NCBI GenBank assembly: GCA_964652125.1
Contig: CAZZAE010000044.1
Location: forward strand, 1 to 6,987
DNA: 6,987 nucleotides
DNA from: CAZFNQ01 sp964652125
Lineage (GTDB): Bacteria > Patescibacteriota > Saccharimonadia > Saccharimonadales > JANWIN01
Direction of reading: 5' to 3'
Under the pieces are notes generated by a model, which did not search any database, had not been told where the DNA came from, and was given only the letters and a program-made list of their open reading frames with translations. Each line of letters opens with the position of its first letter. Positions within the stretch are counted from its first letter, which is position 1. The position numbers and the translations under genes were made by a program. Of the stretch, positions 6,319 through 6,987 are shown piece by piece.

Positions 6319-6966
6319 TTACAGATAATCTCGTAACTGACGGGTGTCAAGCAAAGTTATATAAGGTGGATCTAAAGACACCAAACCTTTACGTTCTAAA
6401 TAGGCTAATTCTCGGCTCGTTGTTTCACGGCTAGCATTTATTGAGCTAGCTATGTCTTGTTGTCGGAGGGGTACATTCAAGAATACTTCGCTACTTTTTT
6501 TCTCACCAAAACGACTTGCTGTGGTCAGTAAAAAAGAAATTAGACGTTCTCGCACAGATCTATATTGTAAATTTAGAATGCGTTCTGAATGACGACGATA
6601 CATCTCAATTGCCATATCTAAAATGATTTGAAGAGCCTGTGTATCAGATTGGGTATAGTCGACAAAGTCTTCACGCCCAATACGCCAAACAGTAGTCGGA
6701 CCAAGAGCTTGATATATGATACTGCGCTCCTGACCGGTAATTGCCCAAATCATTGGGAATATTTCTTCTTTTTTGCGGATAATGAGTAAGTTCTCTTCAC
6801 CGTATTTACTAATGTTAAAAGCTTTTACTAAACCTTTTTCAATATAAAAAATGCCCGACTGCGATTCGCCGGGCCGGATGATATATTCACCCTTTTGGTA
6901 CGATAATTTTGTCCCTCGCCGAAAGGCGGCGATAAGTGCTGCAACTTGTTTAGGGTTAGCAGGCAT
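6319..6966 (-). CDS. Crp/Fnr-family transcriptional regulator
   Basis: This is a one-component DNA-binding regulator of 215 residues. The N-terminal cyclic-nucleotide-binding-like beta roll (about 15-105) shows the family glycine pattern PGES...IFYIEKG (32-45). A dimerisation helix (about 108-135) leads to a C-terminal winged helix-turn-helix (about 163-206) with recognition helix region ASRETTSRELAYLERKGLV (178-196). Aligned to E. coli CRP, GQERS (78-82), which contains the phosphate-contacting Arg/Ser, is kept, but the preceding Gly-Glu that binds ribose is replaced by Phe-Pro (70-71), so cAMP binding is doubtful. There are no cysteines at all, which excludes an FNR-type Fe-S sensor. The ATG is the first start after an in-frame stop at 6982-6984, and AGGTG lies just upstream. 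It converges on the phosphoribosyltransferase-like gene with 8 bp between stops. Its promoter lies outside the window and its ligand and targets are unknown. Confidence 0.9.
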   Translation of the reverse strand: MPANPKQVAALIAAFRRGTKLSYQKGEYIIRPGESQSGIFYIEKGLVKAFNISKYGEENLLIIRKKEEIFPMIWAITGQERSIIYQALGPTTVWRIGREDFVDYTQSDTQALQIILDMAIEMYRRHSERILNLQYRSVRERLISFLLTTASRFGEKKSSEVFLNVPLRQQDIASSINASRETTSRELAYLERKGLVSLDPPYITLLDTRQLRDYL

Positions 6967-6987
6967 AACACCTGTATTGTTTCATAA

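Noticed and set aside
6300..6330. Bidirectional intrinsic terminator between the convergent phosphoribosyltransferase-like and Crp/Fnr genes
   Set aside because: Only 8 bp separate the stops, and I see no GC-rich hairpin with a T-tract on either strand.
1..6987. TGA recoding (Gracilibacteria-type genetic code)
   Set aside because: All genes read through with the standard code and contain no in-frame TGA. Only the absence of TGA stops is notable.

Overview
The window is moderately AT-rich and gene-dense, and uses standard codons. It looks like a chromosomal housekeeping segment from a Patescibacteria (CPR) genome, most likely Candidatus Saccharibacteria (TM7). The reasons are compact proteins, an EF-P with a Met-Gly-Arg-Gly loop, a short ribosomal protein S18, and a large Ig/FnIII surface protein with an N-terminal export segment. 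The lineage is an inference from protein character, not from a marker search.

Layout: bases 2-1276 (+) are the 3' part of ftsK, cut by the left edge. A 74-bp gap with a candidate promoter leads to a 565-residue exported, probably double-anchored, multi-domain surface protein (1351-3048, +). A 121-bp gap (3049-3169) holds the clearest promoter of the window (TTGACT, 17-bp spacer, TATAGT). It drives a tight co-directional cluster: rpsF, ssb, rpsR, efp, tlyA and a COG1926-type phosphoribosyltransferase-like gene (3170-6310). Gaps in the cluster shrink from 54 to 35, 9, 1 and 12 bp. A Crp/Fnr-family regulator (6319-6966, -) converges on its end with 8 bp between the stop codons.

The rpsF-ssb-rpsR core is a classic bacterial arrangement linking S6, S18 and single-stranded DNA-binding protein. 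The usual next gene, rplI (L9), is replaced here by translation genes: efp (relief of stalling at polyproline) and tlyA (rRNA 2'-O-methylation or a haemolysin-like role). The cluster therefore reads as a translation operon with a nucleotide-metabolism-like gene at its tail. The last two junctions lack a convincing Shine-Dalgarno sequence and probably rely on termination-reinitiation.

I see no mobile element, CRISPR array, tRNA or rRNA. No clearly novel system is visible. The items most worth a second look are the surface protein with its paired cysteines, the Arg-type EF-P, the phosphoribosyltransferase with altered PRPP-site residues, and the absence of TGA among nine stop codons.
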